64,000 nt of DNA from assembly GCA_009733575.1 (NCBI GenBank), contig ML769627.1:36329-100328 (forward strand). The letters run 5' to 3'. The position numbers and the translations under genes are program-made. Below the pieces are notes generated by a model. It did no database searches. It saw only the letters and a program-made list of their open reading frames with translations, and had not been told where the DNA came from. This document shows positions 45,758-57,121 of this stretch, piece after piece. This stretch comes from Gymnopus androsaceus JB14. Taxonomy: Eukaryota > Basidiomycota > Agaricomycetes > Agaricales > Omphalotaceae. Every line of letters starts with the position of its first letter. The stretch's first letter is position 1.

Positions 45758-46473
45758 ACATCCCTATAGTACTTAATGCAAAGTAACAGGACAACCATCC
45801 AGCTCTATAAGACTTGAACTTTGTAATATCCATAGAGACTGAACAAGGCATTGTGGGAAAAAACAGACAAAATTTTCGAGCTTTCCGTACAATGTGACCC
45901 TAACCTGCACTGCCAAACCCTAGTTTTACCCTGACTATCCATAACCCTAATAATACCTAACCTTAATATCCCCAATCCTAAACTTCTACTGCAGATAGTG
46001 GGGCAAGCCCCACACCCCAGACTTCATCCTCACTTCTAACCCTAACCCCAACCCTTAACCTTAACCTGTGTAGATTAGGTTAGGGTTAGCTTTAGCTAAC
46101 CCTAACCTAACTAATCCTGAAGACCACTGTGGACCAGATTGGGGTTAGCTAAAGCTAGCCCTAGTCCTAACTCTTTCTTGTCACATGATACTCCAGAGCA
46201 CTGTATGGACCAGGTTAGAGTTAGCTGAAGCTAACCCTAACCCTAACCCTTCCATTGATCATGTGCTATTCACATTTTCCTGATTGAATATTCTTATCTT
46301 ATCTTATCTTAACCCTAACCTAACCCAGCCCTAACCCTAACCCTAACCCTAACCTTGTCCTAATATTACTATATATTTACTAGTAATGGATCAGTAAGAA
46401 TTGTAGTTTAGGTGTAGTTTAGATAGGCTGGATAGTTGCCCTGTTACTTTGCATTAAGTACTATAGGGATGTT
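45758..46473. mobile_element. 716-bp TIR element filled with telomere-like repeats
   Basis: AACATCCCTATAGTACTTAA... at 45759 returns inverted near 46434-46473; about 38 of 40 positions match, and weaker similarity extends the TIRs on both sides. The inside holds AACCCTAACC runs, a TTAGGTTAGGGTTAGCTTTAG / CTAAAGCTAACC type inverted block, and GGGGCAAGCCCCACACCCC, which is shared with the elements at 14.67 and 42.38 kb. No ORF. Related to, but distinct from, those two elements. Confidence 0.75.
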
Positions 46474-48136
46474 ACCCAGATACTTTGTTTGCATTGTTAC
46501 CACAACCATGGGTGCTTGGATGCACGTTGCTCCTCAGCCGCAGCACTGAGAACTGTATTGAAGGCTTTCCAGACCTTTGCCACTTTACTCTGCTTCTCAT
46601 GGTCCAAGTAATGGGCACTTGGATCAATAGTGCTCAAGAGTAAAAGTTGGTAATGGGTTCTGGCCTGCTTGTTCATGAGGATGAATGATTCTGGGCAATT
46701 GGTAAGATGTTTCTTTTCAGCGGTGTCTAACTCAAAGTTATATAGAAAGTCTACCCAGCATTCAATCTCTCAATTCTGAGTGCAAATGTACATCATACCT
46801 TTTTCTCAATAATGAGCTATGAGCTTGGTTCAACAAAGTGATTCCCAACAGTAGGGCAAAACCACTCAGGACAACAGACAGTTTGTTTCCTGTACACCTG
46901 AGCTCAGTTGCAACAGATGGTTGTTTCTTGGTGGCCACACTAGACTCCTCGAAACTAAAACAACAATTTGACTTGGTATAAGTCAGGGTTTTCATAGTTG
47001 TCAGGATTATAAGTCTCTAACGCTGGGCGCAATAAACAACTCTTTCCATACCACATGAAGTATTACTTTGGTTTACAAGGGAGTGGTATCTTTCCTGTCT
47101 CAGCCGTAGCTATGTCAATGAGGATTCACACTAGTAACAAATGAGGTCCAAAGGTAACTTGTTTTGCAAAGAAAATATAGCTAGGCTTTTATACTACTCT
47201 CGGCCAGACGCCAGTTAAATAATAAAGTACTTTGAGAATCTGGAGAAATGGTACAACTTGTTCAGAAAAAGGAGAAATTATAATAAAATAGTCCGTATAT
47301 GCATATATCTGCAACTCTAATGTCCGTTTGTTTGCTTCTTATGGGTTCTACACCCTATTTCTATCTGGGTTATGCACCTTTGGTCCTTTCCTGGGCAACA
47401 CATACTGCTTTATAGCTGACACATGCCCAGCGCCACGCTCACTAATCCCATCATAGTTCTGTTTCTTGTTGTAACTTATTGTATCCTCCTTGCCTTCCTT
47501 CATATTATCATTCTCTATCCTTGTAGCTTCCCAACCATATCCATATCTCTATATCCCTGAAGTATATTCATGGGGGAAAACACCAACTAAGGTACAGTGT
47601 TATTCTTCTAGCTCGAATCTCTGTCTATTATGCATTGTTTCTTCTGTTTCTTGGCAGACACGTACGCCTTCTGATACTGGTACATGTCACTTCGAGGGTC
47701 TACATATGCTCTCTTGGCTTTGTCAATCCTTCTGTTCTTATTTCATTCTTTTTGGCATACACCGTTTATCTATTGTTTGGTGCCAAACAAATTATTAGCG
47801 CTTCCTCGGTATCAAGCTTCAAAGTATCCTTTGGCTATCATGACAATCTCAACATCAGCCCACTTGAATTGGTTCTGTCCCGTTTTGCGAAGTCCATATC
47901 CTTCCATAATCCCTGAGCTACTTGTCTTCAGAGTGTATCCTTTTGAGCTCAAGTCTATGTGGGCGATGTGCCTCTTTTACATGAGTGCTGGCATTGACAT
48001 GCCAGTGAGACTCTGCTACTGGACTATGGATTCCTACAAACTACTTAGAGCTGATATCCAATTCAATACCATGGCTCTGTTGGTCCGAGTACTTCCACAA
48101 TTATTAGACTCATTACAGCTATCAGCTCTGGGCTCA
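46474..48136. other. Region with possible minus-strand exons and plus-strand ORFs, unassigned
   Basis: Minus-strand pieces 46995-46810 and 46730-46510 ('NCPESFILMNKQARTHYQ', 'VAKVWKAFNTVLSAA') look codon-like but no family is recognised. A plus-strand ORF of 152 codons (47684-48142) is hydrophobic and Leu/Ser-rich with no motif. Neither is convincing. Confidence 0.3.
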
Positions 48137-50723
48137 CTATAGCTCTCTTATACTGTCTCTAGAAGCAAACTTGTCAAGAATTGCGTTCTCGAGGTCTTGC
48201 CAAAAATTCGGCATATTATTGAACTCAAAAATGACATAACATTTGGCGTAAAGGTGTTTGTTGATGTAAAATGTGGGTAGAGTATATTCAGTCATTTGAA
48301 GGGTTTCATTGATAAAGCAAACAGTGAATGCTGCTTGTAGAAGCATTTGTTGGAAGTCACGCTCCTCACTTGAAGAATCTATATCATAGAGGCAGAGGAC
48401 TTCATGCCCATTGAGCATGGTGCCATCCACATCAGCAAAAATGCTCTGGGCCTGAGATAGCCTAGGTAGCCTGGGTGACCTGAGATTACCCTATAGATCA
48501 ACCTCAGGTAGCCTGGGCAACCTGGGTCACCAGGGCAACTCAGGTTAATGGAGACTACCCTCTAGGGTACCCTGAAGTCACCTCATAGGGCTAACCTGAG
48601 TGAACCTGAGGAAGCCTGAGGAAACCTGAGCAACCTGAGGCAACCTGAGACAGTCTGAAACTTGGTTTAATTTTATACAACCTAAAGAGCCTAAATAACT
48701 TCGGGTTTTAAGCTATTAAATATATAGATGTTCTGTAATCAAAAGCAGACATTCCACTTGCTTGATAAATCATCTATAGATCAAAGTTGTAAGTAATTGC
48801 GCGAAATAAGCGCTTAAATAAGCGCCGAACCGCGTGGGCGCCTGTGAACTGTGTACAATCAAAAACCTGTTGATGGGGTCAAATCATATTCATCAAGAGT
48901 ATAACAGGTTACCTCCTAAGCTTGCTACACTTAAACATGAGTCTGAATAACTTCAGTGAGCTGTTCCGAGATGTAAGTTAAAGTCAATAAGATATTAAGA
49001 AGCTTCTTCTAATAAGAATACATTAAGTGAGTCCAATAAGAACAATGAAATAGTATAAGTTGGGCAACATTGAGTGATAAGACTAAGTATAAAGACAGGT
49101 GAATAATGAGATAACTAAGATGTTTTTTAGATACCACTACTTATGATAGGCACCCTCAGGCTACCTCAGGTTACCTCAGGTTGCTCAGGCAGCCTCATGC
49201 AGCCTCAGGTTTACTCAGTTTCATTCAGGGTAGCTCAGGCTACCTCAGGTTGACATAGGTTACCTATAACCACCTGAAAAGGCCAAGGAAAAAGGGATAA
49301 ACCTGGATGACCTGGGCAGCCTAGGTAGCCTAGGCACCCAAAGGAAAGCTTTGATAATCCAGGGCCCAGACCATTTTTGCTGATACAACTTTGAATGGCA
49401 GATCACCAGTTGGCTCAGGTCAATTGGCTCCTGTGATAGCATCGTAGAGATAAAACCCATTTTATGGGGCCAGGGGATCTGTTTGCTACTGTAAATGTCA
49501 CATCAATTTATCAGGCAGAATTTGTCAAGGCAGAAACTTACAAGCTCTGAATGTCTTTCTCCATCTTAAATGCACTTTTTGCCCATTTGAGTGGCCCCAA
49601 CTGTATGATATTAGCATACACTTTTTCAACTTTGGACCCAATTGTTAGAGTGTTGGCAGGATACAATGCCGTTGCTTCAAGGCTACAAGTAATGGCAAAG
49701 CTGGCTGAGGATTTGTTGTAGGTGTTTGCTATAGCAGGGAGAGGAGACTGCTGCTCATCCGCGGCCAGACCCAACTGCACAAAAGTGGTTGATGTGGCAG
49801 GAAAAGAGCCTCCTGCAATATAAACTCATCTCATCTGCAGCCAGCTCTGACTCTGCGAAGGGCTTGAGATGTGTCGTTAGCTCCTGCAGTGTTAAGGTAT
49901 CAGTATACTAGTAATACATTAATTGCCACTGAGCCATGCACCTCTTGAGGCCACTTTGACCAGTTCCTTTGACCTTGAAGTGTTGCAATTCTTGTTGTAA
50001 CAAAGGGTGGCAGTGATTCCTCCTCCCAAAGGCAAATGTTATTCATTGACAAGATGTCCACAGGATAGGAATACACTCCCCCTGAATATTTCAAGTGTAG
50101 AATGTGCTTGAAATACACATCTGGAGAGACACTGGCTACATCATTGGATGTCAGCTTTGTGACTCTCCCTCCTACATTTGGAGCTTTCTTCCAAAGACTT
50201 TCTCCAATTATTGAAGTCCCCTAAATAACTCTAAGGATGAGGGTTAATAGAATGGAAAACATACACACCATCTTTGATGAAACATATTGCTGTTCCATTC
50301 TCACAGATGTCACTCATAGTTATGCTCGGTGATAGGGATCTCATTGCTGGAGTGATGACAAAAGGCAGCTTTGAGACAATTTCCTGCAGTACTTCTACTG
50401 CAAAACCATAAGTTTCATTGCTTTAGGCACCAGGTCTTCACAGCATCTTCATCATCTTCTGGGTCCCTTTCCAGGTCATTCCAAGGATTCTGGCACAAGG
50501 TATCATTGTCATTAGAAAATGCATCAAATTTTTTATTGTAAACACAGTATTTTATCCTGATTTTTATGTGGTGCCTACCAGTAGTACAACCAGTATTGCA
50601 AGGCATATCTGTGATGAAAGGAGAAAAAAACAGTTTATGTAAGCAGGCTAGCAATGACTTGTGATCCACAGGCACTAGAGAATTCTGTTGTTTCCAAACT
50701 TTATACCCACCTGGGCAGGCCAA
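48137..50723 (-). pseudogene. Unknown multi-exon gene split by a decamer-repeat insert
   Basis: Coding-like minus-strand blocks with short introns: 50723-50415 (Cys- and Asp/Glu-containing), about 50400-50275 ('ITPAMRSLSPSITMSDICEN'), 50220-49945 ('SPDVYFKHILHLKYSGGV', 'LWEEESLPPFVTTRIA'), 49870-49540 ('YPANTLTIGSKVEKVYANII'), 49440-49346 ('EPIDLSQLVICHSKLYQQKW'). After the repeat insert the gene continues at 48447-48137 ('FADVDGTMLNGHEVLCLYDI', 'FTVCFINETLQMTEYTLP', ending 'SRDSIREL'). I do not recognise the family. The insertion makes a normal product unlikely. Confidence 0.45.
48448..49345. repeat. 0.9-kb element with arrays of degenerate CTCAGGTTAC / GTAGCCTGAG decamers
   Basis: Both edges are arrays of roughly 10-bp units: AGCCTAGGTAGCCTGGGTGA (48457 on) and GGCAGCCTAGGTAGCCTAGG (from 49313). 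The unit orientation flips inside (CTCAGGCTACCTCAGGTTACC at 49150-49180). The middle is AT-rich. It interrupts a gene; a short relative interrupts R1 at 34079. Confidence 0.75.
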
Positions 50724-51516
50724 GCCCCAGCCAAACCTTAAGTTTGTTTATTCATTTACTCCTTCCAAACTTCCATGAGCAGCTACAAAGCTGCTCTATT
50801 ACCGTTCTTGCTGTTACCTCCCTCCCTCTCAAGCTCTACTATAGAAAGTGTGTGATTATGCAATGCGAGTCAGGGATAGAGATACACCAAAGAGGATACA
50901 ATGGGAACTGAGCGAAGGACCAACATAAGTATATGAATGAATATATCTAATTGTCCCATGCATTCCAGAGGATCATACCGTGAGGTCCTTGATGACAGGA
51001 GCATTAACATGAGAGGAGTGTTGACATCTTGGATGAGATGTCCTCAATGATAGGAGCATCACCCATGGTTGTGAAAGTTATGCATAACTCCTGAAAAGTC
51101 TTGGTCAGGTTTAATGCATAACTACCCAATTATAATTATGCGTAAGAGCCAGCCAGAACATTTTACTGGCTCACTGGGAAAACTGGAGGATAAGTCAGAT
51201 GCTGGTCCTTAGCAATCCTCGGCATTGGTCCAAGATGTCACACCATTAAGTCAAGTCCTAATATCGGTATTATTACTGAGCAAGTGTGGAATTTAATGGT
51301 TATATGTAAAAAGAGCTATGTGTATATAAATAAAAAATTTATGCATAACAGAAGTTACATATAAAAGAAGTTATGAGTTATGCGTAAAAAAGTTATATGT
51401 ATCCTGCTATACTATCCTGCTCCTCCTGCTCCTGCTCCTCCTGCTCCTCTTGCTTATCTCCATCATTGTCATAGTTGTCTTGGTCATTGGTAATTGCATC
51501 TTCGGATTCTCCTGGC
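50724..51516. other. Intergenic, with a cluster of TTATGCATAA motifs
   Basis: No gene. At 51060-51400 variants of GTTATGCATAAC and TTATGCGTAA repeat many times, followed by a CTCCTGCTCCTCCTGCTCCT microsatellite at 51417-51455. Confidence 0.5.
51417..51455. repeat. CTCCTG trinucleotide-like microsatellite
   Basis: TCCTGCTCCTCCTGCTCCTG repeats imperfectly, about 39 bp. Confidence 0.7.
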
Positions 51517-54500
51517 TCATCCATCATCTTCCACACCCTGAGCTACCACTCCAGTCCAATGAACGGAAAATTGACTAGTAATTCCACAAAACATTGCTGC
51601 TTGCGAGGAAGCAAATGCCACCACCCTCTCCCTGTGTTCCTTGTCTTTTCTGACCAACAAAGGGCCATCATAATCTGCCCGGTGCTCCCATTCCTTTGCT
51701 TTAACCTCCAACATCACCAAGCAGCGTTGCATCTCCTCCTCCACTAATATGACCTCTTCCCTCCATTGCTCTGCTTGGGCGTGCGCCTTACACCCCTCAC
51801 TCGGATACCTGAATCAAGACAGTCAGTTCTATTCAACTTCATCCATATGATGTGAATATACCTTCCTCTAACGCCTCCTGGTCTATTAGCTCTCCTCCAC
51901 CTTCCATCTAGATCCATGACATTGATCTTGTACCTTCACCTAGACCCTTCCACATGTGTTCCAGTTCCTTCTGGCATGCATGCATCCCTACCCATATATT
52001 CTCTGCTTGCTCCTTCTCTGCAGCCTGAGCTCTCATCTCTGCTCTGCTCTTCTTTCCTAACTTCTTCCTTGACATATCAACTGCCATATCGCAATCATCC
52101 AACATGCATATATCTGAGAGCTGAAGCTTCTTCCACCCCACGTTTTGTTCTCCAACTATCTGAACTAAAGCAGCTTGAGCATCAGAATATTTCCTGGCTG
52201 ATAAATCAATCAACCTCTGGCTTCTCTGGAATAGCGCCTGAGACTTCTGAACCATCCCTTGATACATGATGTTTGTGGTGTGGTAGGTCAAAAGTTGAGC
52301 CTTCATATGAAGGATGTTTCACAAATGATCCAAAGAACTACGCAGCTGTGACTCTCTCAGCTTCTGTTTTAGCTCCACCAGTCCTTGCCGACAGCCTTGT
52401 TGCTCCTCTGAACTCAAACCAGAAGAAAAGACTAATGGCATATCTTCAGCATTCTCAGGAAAGCTACCTTGTGCTGTTTGTTTTGTGAGAATTTGCAACG
52501 CCACAGGCATATACACCGCCTGGTAGGAATGGAGATGGCCCACCATTTAACTGATCTTTGTGCATTTATGGATAATCAACATTTGCTGCGTAGGAGTCTG
52601 TTCCTTGGATTTTGTCCTGGCCATTTTGTGCTGTAAAGTACGCCTAGGAAGAGCCGCTTATAAGCAATAAGTAGAAGCCCAAAATGCAATAGCACTCACA
52701 TTGCATCTTGGGTATCCAACATTTGACTCAGAAAAGTACTTGGCATGACATTGTGAATTGCTGGCCCTTTGTCCTCTTGCTCAGCCTCCTCTTTCACCAA
52801 GTTGACTCAAACATGTGCCTCAGTCATACCTGCCCATGATGGCTTAACTATAAGTAATTCCAACAATTGTAAATACATTAGCGGCAAAAATTAACCAAAC
52901 AACCAATATCTCTACAGCACTGCCACATATTGACTTCAAACAAGTTGTAGATAGGAGGGAAAGAGTAATCTAATGTCATTTACAAAGTTTTTCATTACCA
53001 AATATGGTAATTCTTGAAATACACAGTCATTTGTGATGAATTTTGAGAGGTTGCATTCAGAAATTGATTTTTTGCAAAAATGGAGTTCACCACTGAAATC
53101 TACATGAAAAACTACCTAGGGTACAAATTTTTCCGATATGAATTCTTATGCTTCTTGCCTTAGAATAAAGCTTGCAAAGTGGCCATTTTATGCAATTTTG
53201 GCCAATTTTAACTTCAAAATGCTAAAAATGGCCACTTTCATTGCAGTATAGAGGACTATTGACAGCATCAATTCATACTGGAAAATTTTGTATCCTAGGT
53301 AGTTTTTGATGTAGATTTCAGTGGTGAACTCCATTTTTGCAAAAAATCAATTTCTGAATGCAACCTCTCAAAATTCATCACAAATGACTGTATATTTCAA
53401 GAATTACCATATTTGGTAATGAAAAAACTTTGTAAATGACATTAGAATACTCTTTCAATCCTATCTACAACTTATTTGAAGTCAATATGTGGCTGTGCTG
53501 TAAATATATCAGCTGTTTGGTTAATTTTTGCCGCCACTGTACTTGCCTGTTTCTGTAGTGCTGTAGGGATTGACCACTCGTCATTCCTTGACTGGGAGTT
53601 CCAGCTCATTGTTCCAAGCCTTGATGATATCTGTCCACTCCTTCACTTCACCATCTCAACCCTCTGAAAATTCTTCCAGGCTTTTACGATGAATCTCAGC
53701 TTGAGTGACTGCTTCACACATACATTTTCTTAATAGAACACCTATTTGAATATTGCCCTTAGCTACACAAAAAATAATAAACAAAATAATTGTGTCTACG
53801 CACCCAAACCAGTAAGCTTCCTCCAGTTCCAATGCCCAAAGTGATCATCGAGAACCTCATGCCTATTCCCAGGCCCCATATCTCAAGTGCTTGTAGCCAC
53901 GGGTCCCATATGAGCCCAGCCCCTCTCAATTCCCTCTCCATCTGTTCTACCTGCTCCAGGGAGCCAATTCAGCAAAAAATTGACTTGACAGCTCCGAATG
54001 TGCCCTGGTAGATGCCTTTTAGGGACAACAAAGAGCAACAATTTTGGGGGCCAATTCTCTTTCACAAGTGCCGGCATGAACTTCATACATTGGCATAGAT
54101 TTCTTGACCATTGACATACAATGTCATACGACTACACAAGCTTTAGCCGAGGATCCACATAATACAGCAAAGAGCCAAAGAAATAATCAATGTTGGCATA
54201 TCTACATAGATGCAGCTCAGCTGAAGTGTCCAGACAAATTTAAAAATCACATACCGCTCCCCTTTCTGCAAATCCACTACACTATTTGGCATCACAAATT
54301 CATGGCGAGCACATACAGATAGTCCAACACCAGTCATTGCATATCCCTGGGAGAACTTGGTATTCACGTGGTCCAGGGCTGCTAATCCTATACAGGTTGA
54401 CATCTAAATTGTTATGCATAAGTAAAATGATGCATAAGAACCTTACCTCGTGCTAATCAGTCATACCTTTGAGAAATTCCCAGTATGGCTTGTCTTCTAC

Positions 54501-56110
54501 AAAGTAAGAAGAGCCAGTCCCAAGCCCAGGATCTCTAAACTCAGAAGATACCAGATGACGTGTTAGGTGGAAACAACAATCTTCAGTGAGGTATAAATAT
54601 TTGAAACTGAACAAAAAAAAAAGATAGAAAAATAAGTCCCCTTACTAACTTGGCCAGAATCTACTCACAAAAATTTCTTATCTGCTTGCTCCCAGTCATC
54701 TGGTAGATTCACACTGGGCTTTGGGCAAGCAATACGTTGCATGGCCAGTCTCCAGTGTGTCCACTACCGGGCAGTGAGAATCGTTTCCTTGTCCTCCTCA
54801 CTTCAACATCTTCAGATGGCGCAATTGACAAATCATCCTCGAGAATTCTTTGTAGCAATCCTGAAAACTGAATTAGTTTCTGAAGCAAAATTATTCAAAT
54901 GAGAATACCCACTGGTCCCTTCTCTCCGACATTATTTGACAACTTCTCTAGACCAGCATAATAGTCATAGGCAGACACTTTTCCTTGTAGTGTCAGCAGG
55001 TGAAAATGATTCAACACCTCAAACATAGCTGCTGTCTGAGGCTCTAGGTGCATCGCAGGGTACCACTGCCGACGCAATAACTGCATTCTCTGCTTTCCGG
55101 CCAAGTATTTATTGGAGCAGTTACAAAAAGCAACATGGATGCGGTGTAGACCGTTGATGTGGATAACAATAAAATCCTTATAAGTGCTAGGGCTAAGACA
55201 AGTTTTCCCGGGACAATGGCCTATCTGTACAACGATCCCTATATCTCGCAAGGCAATTCTTTCAAAGAATGATCCATTCCACCGCTAAAATCAAGCCCAA
55301 TATCAGTAAACAATGAGGATGCACACTTTTGAATACATACTTCAACAATATCCAAAGGTCGATTCCAATGGTGCTTATAGCAGCACTCCTCACACACAAG
55401 GTCCTTGGAAAAGCACTCAGAGATGCAACAAAAGACCAGAGCGTGTTCTTGATCCAGGCAGCCACAGGCATAGCAAAAATTCTTGTTCCCATCCCCCCGC
55501 CCCTCAGCTCTCAACATCTCAGCAGATACTCATTGTGGTAAGGTGCCCATTGTCTCATAGGCTCATCCTGTATGACAATGTGTTGTCAGTGCTTCAAATC
55601 TCAAAACTCGCCTCAAGCTTACCTACCGATGTCTGATACCTCTTGCGTCATGTCCTAGTAATAATTTCAGCCATATCCACCTGTATTTCTGCCGCTGACA
55701 TTTGTGTGCTGTCTTCCACCTCTTTGATAGGTTCATTTTGAAAGCCATGAATTGTCAATTTGAGAAGCTCGCTCAAGTGTGAATTGATGCAACCAGACCC
55801 AGATCCAGAGGCTACTGGATGAAATTGACCAGATTCTTCAAATTTATGTTGTTTGAGTGCTGAAGGAACCGCGACCTCCATTGCTCTGCGCTTTACTTGT
55901 CAGCCATCGGTAGACATTGCATCTGCAGTGGACAACAGCTGTCTCTACAGGTCCAAACACATCTTCCATTTGCAACATAGCGTGTAGGCCAGGTAGAGCA
56001 GTCCTGAATTTGTTGCGTTGCTGTGGTTTCCTTGTGTGCTCGCCCATGATTCCAGTAGGAGATGCAGAAGAGATGCTTTGACCATTTGTTTACTTTCTCA
56101 GGGTTCATGT
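51517..56110 (-). pseudogene. KDZ-B: CxC2-type KDZ transposase, nearly full length, split by a MITE
   Basis: The full KDZ order can be read on the minus strand: cysteine cluster (55.5-55.3 kb: 'FCYACGCLDQEHALVFC', 'LVCEECCYKHHWNRPLD'), 'GLHRIHVAFCNCS', 'WYPAMHLEPQT' and 'YDYYAGLEKL' (55.25-54.9 kb), 'LDHVNTKFSQGYAMTGVG' and 'DLQKGERY' (54.4-54.25 kb), 'FVVPKRHLPGHI', 'GRTDGEGIERGWAHMGPVA' and 'LDDHFGHWNWRKL' (54.05-53.82 kb), then the C-terminal helical part (52.55-51.9 kb: 'AVYMPVALQIL', 'PENAEDMPLVFSSGL', 'RSMSWI') and 51744-51517 ('EEEMQRCLVMLEVKAKEWE'). Introns are 45-60 nt. A 664-bp MITE sits at 52876-53539 and a frame break near 55.5 kb, so it is probably inactive. It lies downstream of a TET/JBP-like gene on the same strand. 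Confidence 0.9.
52876..53539. mobile_element. Fold-back MITE, Tc1/mariner-type, TA target duplication
   Basis: The ends read CATTAGCGGCAAAAATTAAC on the left and, inverted, CAGTGGCGGCAAAAATTAAC on the right, each next to TA (52874-52875 and 53540-53541). CAGTGGCGGCAAAAATT-type termini with TA duplication fit Tc1/mariner. Nearly the entire element is one imperfect palindrome with arms of roughly 300 bp. It lies within the KDZ-B gene. Confidence 0.92.
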
Positions 56111-56199
56111 TTTTACATGATCAGTCGCATTTGTCCAACAGTGCTCAGCCAACAGTCTTCAGTGATGTATACAAACATATGTAAATGTATGTACCCCTA

Positions 56200-56880
56200 G
56201 GCAATATCTTCAACAGATTTATCCATAACTGCGGGGACCTCATTACTAGTGTCATCTGGCAACTCAGCAACAACAATAACCTCATCCGAGCAACCAAACA
56301 TGGAAACAGGCCCTTCAACAAATTGTTTGCAAATAGCTTGAATTTCAGGGCAGCTTTAGGAATACTTGCTATAAAATCCAACTCCAACTCCAACTGGGAG
56401 TTTGTAAGAAGGCGTCAATTCAAGGAGATTTCTAAATGGTTAAGTTAGAGCGTGAAGTAATTGTGCAAAGAAATAATAGCCTTACTCTTGTTCCCCAGCA
56501 TGAAGACTGACATGCTGTTCATTAGCCTCGCCATAAAGTCCCACAGCACAGTGGGTCCAGGGAGCATTGATTTGTGCACACTGTGCCCAGATGGACTCAA
56601 CAAACTTGCCCCCAGATAGCACCTGCATGAATATTCTCTGCCTGAGAGTCTTGATAAGACAATAGTTGAGGGCACACCTGAATCCACACAAATAGACAGA
56701 GTTTTGAAAAATACAAGCATGCAAATAAAACTTGATGATGAGTACGGCTCTCCAAGTAGCAGTTGCACTATTCGAAAGGGTAAGAAAAGCGTAATTGAAG
56801 TACAAATGCTACTGACTTTTTTTTGGTTACATCCTGTTATAGCATTGAGATGTTGAGTCAAGGTAGAAGGCAAGAGCAAA
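56200..56880 (-). CDS. Hypothetical exons between KDZ-B and the TET/JBP-like gene
   Basis: Minus-strand blocks 'QRIFMQVLSGGKFVESIWAQ' / 'THCAVGLYGEANEQHVSLHA' (about 56690-56490) and, after a short intron, 'CPEIQAICKQFVEGPVSMFG' / 'VIVVAELPDDTSNEVPAVMD' (about 56370-56210). The composition looks coding, but no domain is recognised. It may be a cargo gene of the KDZ element, or an extension of one of its neighbours. Confidence 0.35.
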
Positions 56881-57121
56881 AGGCAGTTAGTTTACCCCTG
56901 TTTGTTCAACAGTATGTTACCTTCTTGCCAAATTATCCACTTTTGCCTTATGCATAACAATGAGCACTCTTTCCTTATGCATCATACTAAATGGGCACTC
57001 TTTTCCCTTATGCGTAATGATCTTCTACAAACTGAATTAAAGTGTAATATTCAAATACAAGCTACATCAAGGGCCCCTTCAGCTCATTCAGCATAGAATA
57101 AAGGTTAAGTCCATCCAATAC
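56881..57121. other. Spacer with TTATGCATAA motifs
   Basis: TTATGCATAA at about 56949 and variants at 56976 and 57009; no gene seen. Confidence 0.4.

Noticed and set aside
46080..46360. CCCTAA-rich stretch read as a chromosome end
   Set aside because: Unique sequence and genes continue on both sides, repeat units are degenerate and in both orientations, and the block lies between terminal inverted repeats.
47684..48142. 152-codon plus-strand ORF, hydrophobic
   Set aside because: No motif, biased composition, and no sign of introns or homologous copies; not reported as a gene.
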